Positions 63,809 to 64,000 of a stretch of 64,000 nt of DNA are shown one piece after another. Within the stretch, counting starts at the first letter, position 1. Every line of letters starts with the position of its first letter. The DNA is from Vibrio galatheae (GTDB taxonomy: Bacteria; Pseudomonadota; Gammaproteobacteria; Enterobacterales; Vibrionaceae). The stretch is taken from assembly GCF_000967545.1 (NCBI RefSeq), contig NZ_JXXV01000014.1, positions 124,001-188,000 of the forward strand. The letters are read 5' to 3'. The position numbers were made by a program, and so were the translations under genes. The notes under the pieces are model-generated. The model searched no databases and was not told where the DNA came from. It saw only the letters and a program-made list of their open reading frames with translations.

Positions 63809-63836
63809 AAAAAAGGCTCCACCTAAGTGAAGCCTT
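63809..63836 (-). terminator. Terminator of the gene at the right edge
   Basis: AAGGCT and CAC on one arm (63813-63822) pair with GTG and AGCCTT (63827-63836) with one internal mismatch; on the minus strand TTTTTT follows. It lies 25 nt past the stop of the partial gene. Confidence 0.75.
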
Positions 63837-63860
63837 GAATGACGAGTGCCAGTGATATGA

Positions 63861-64000
63861 TTAAGCTGTCAGTGCGAGAACCGCGCCCGGCAAAATCATA
63901 AATACCGTGAGTAGGTAAGCTGCCACAACCGTTTTGTTCTTTACTGCCATATCAGAGATATAGTCTGCGCCTTTAACTGGAATCTCACGCAGGAAAGGTA
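63861..64000 (-). CDS. C-terminal end of an integral membrane protein (partial)
   Basis: Only the last ~46 codons are inside the window; the frame is open through the right edge. The peptide contains PFLREIPVKGADYISDMAVK and then a terminal hydrophobic helix TVVAAYLLTVFMILPGAVLA. This is the end of a polytopic transporter-like protein. By remembered V. cholerae gene order the Na+/phosphate symporter nptA is a candidate, but the visible sequence is too short to confirm that. Confidence 0.6.
   Translation of the reverse strand, partial: PFLREIPVKGADYISDMAVKNKTVVAAYLLTVFMILPGAVLALTA

Noticed and set aside
1-64000. CRISPR arrays, insertion sequences, prophage, tRNA or rRNA genes
   Set aside because: No regularly spaced repeats, transposase or integrase frames, or tRNA-like cloverleaf segments were recognised.

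Overview
The window is chromosomal DNA of a Vibrio (Vibrionaceae, Gammaproteobacteria). The evidence is a complete chitin-oligosaccharide operon with its sensor ChiS, an OmpU porin gene, a VpsR-type regulator and a RocS-type GGDEF/EAL protein. As I recall it, the gene order largely follows Vibrio cholerae chromosome 1 (about VC0610 to VC0676). In ChiS the phosphorylatable residues fall exactly at H469 and D772, in VpsR at D59, and in the GH94 phosphorylase the catalytic acid is D492, all as in the characterised Vibrio proteins. I see no rRNA, tRNA, CRISPR, insertion sequence or prophage.

Layout. (1) 1-1240: end of an iron(III)-type ABC ATPase gene and a glutathione S-transferase-like gene. 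(2) 1276-19755, minus strand: chiS, then the chitin-oligosaccharide operon. That operon encodes a periplasmic binding protein, two permeases, two ATPases, a GH9 glucosaminidase-type enzyme, a glucosamine kinase, a GH20 hexosaminidase, a GH94 chitobiose phosphorylase and a phosphohexomutase. The ABC transporter imports (GlcNAc)2. The phosphorylase yields GlcNAc-1-P plus GlcNAc, and the mutase can route GlcNAc-1-P to GlcNAc-6-P. The GH9 enzyme and the kinase handle deacetylated units. (3) 19964-34086: rsmC, perM, a 39-residue membrane protein, hemL, erpA, an RND pump pair, an M23 endopeptidase, tyrS, dacB and ompU. (4) 34087-40595: the housekeeping block greA / yhbY / rlmE-ftsH-folP-glmM. (5) 40686-53706: holD-rimI, rocS-like, prfC, srmB, trmN6, brnQ, prfB with its programmed frameshift, lysS and vpsR. 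(6) 53707-64000: two small arginine-rich proteins, tas, a small conserved protein, mutH, a 617-bp non-coding region rich in DnaA boxes, rppH-ptsP, a TSUP permease, lgt-thyA, a DUF1704 'QEGLA' putative metalloprotease, and the C-terminus of a membrane protein.

Most notable signals: (a) the mutH-rppH intergenic region carries two perfect and several relaxed DnaA boxes plus clustered GATC sites. It sits where E. coli has its DnaA-reactivating locus DARS2, so it is a candidate Vibrio DARS2. (b) The chb promoter region carries two CGTTAA-type tandem sites 30 bp apart and a SlmA-like site. (c) A near-perfect intrinsic terminator sits inside the greA leader. (d) glmM is followed by holD rather than secG, a probable rearrangement junction. 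(e) Several short genes are easily missed: 22255-22374, 53977-54096 and 54208-54459.

Start sites were moved downstream of the longest possible reading frame for the GH20 gene, chiS, rsmC, hemL, greA, yhbY, rimI, vpsR, the 39-residue protein at 53977, the TSUP gene and the QEGLA gene. The basis was family length, ribosome-binding sites or overlapping terminators.
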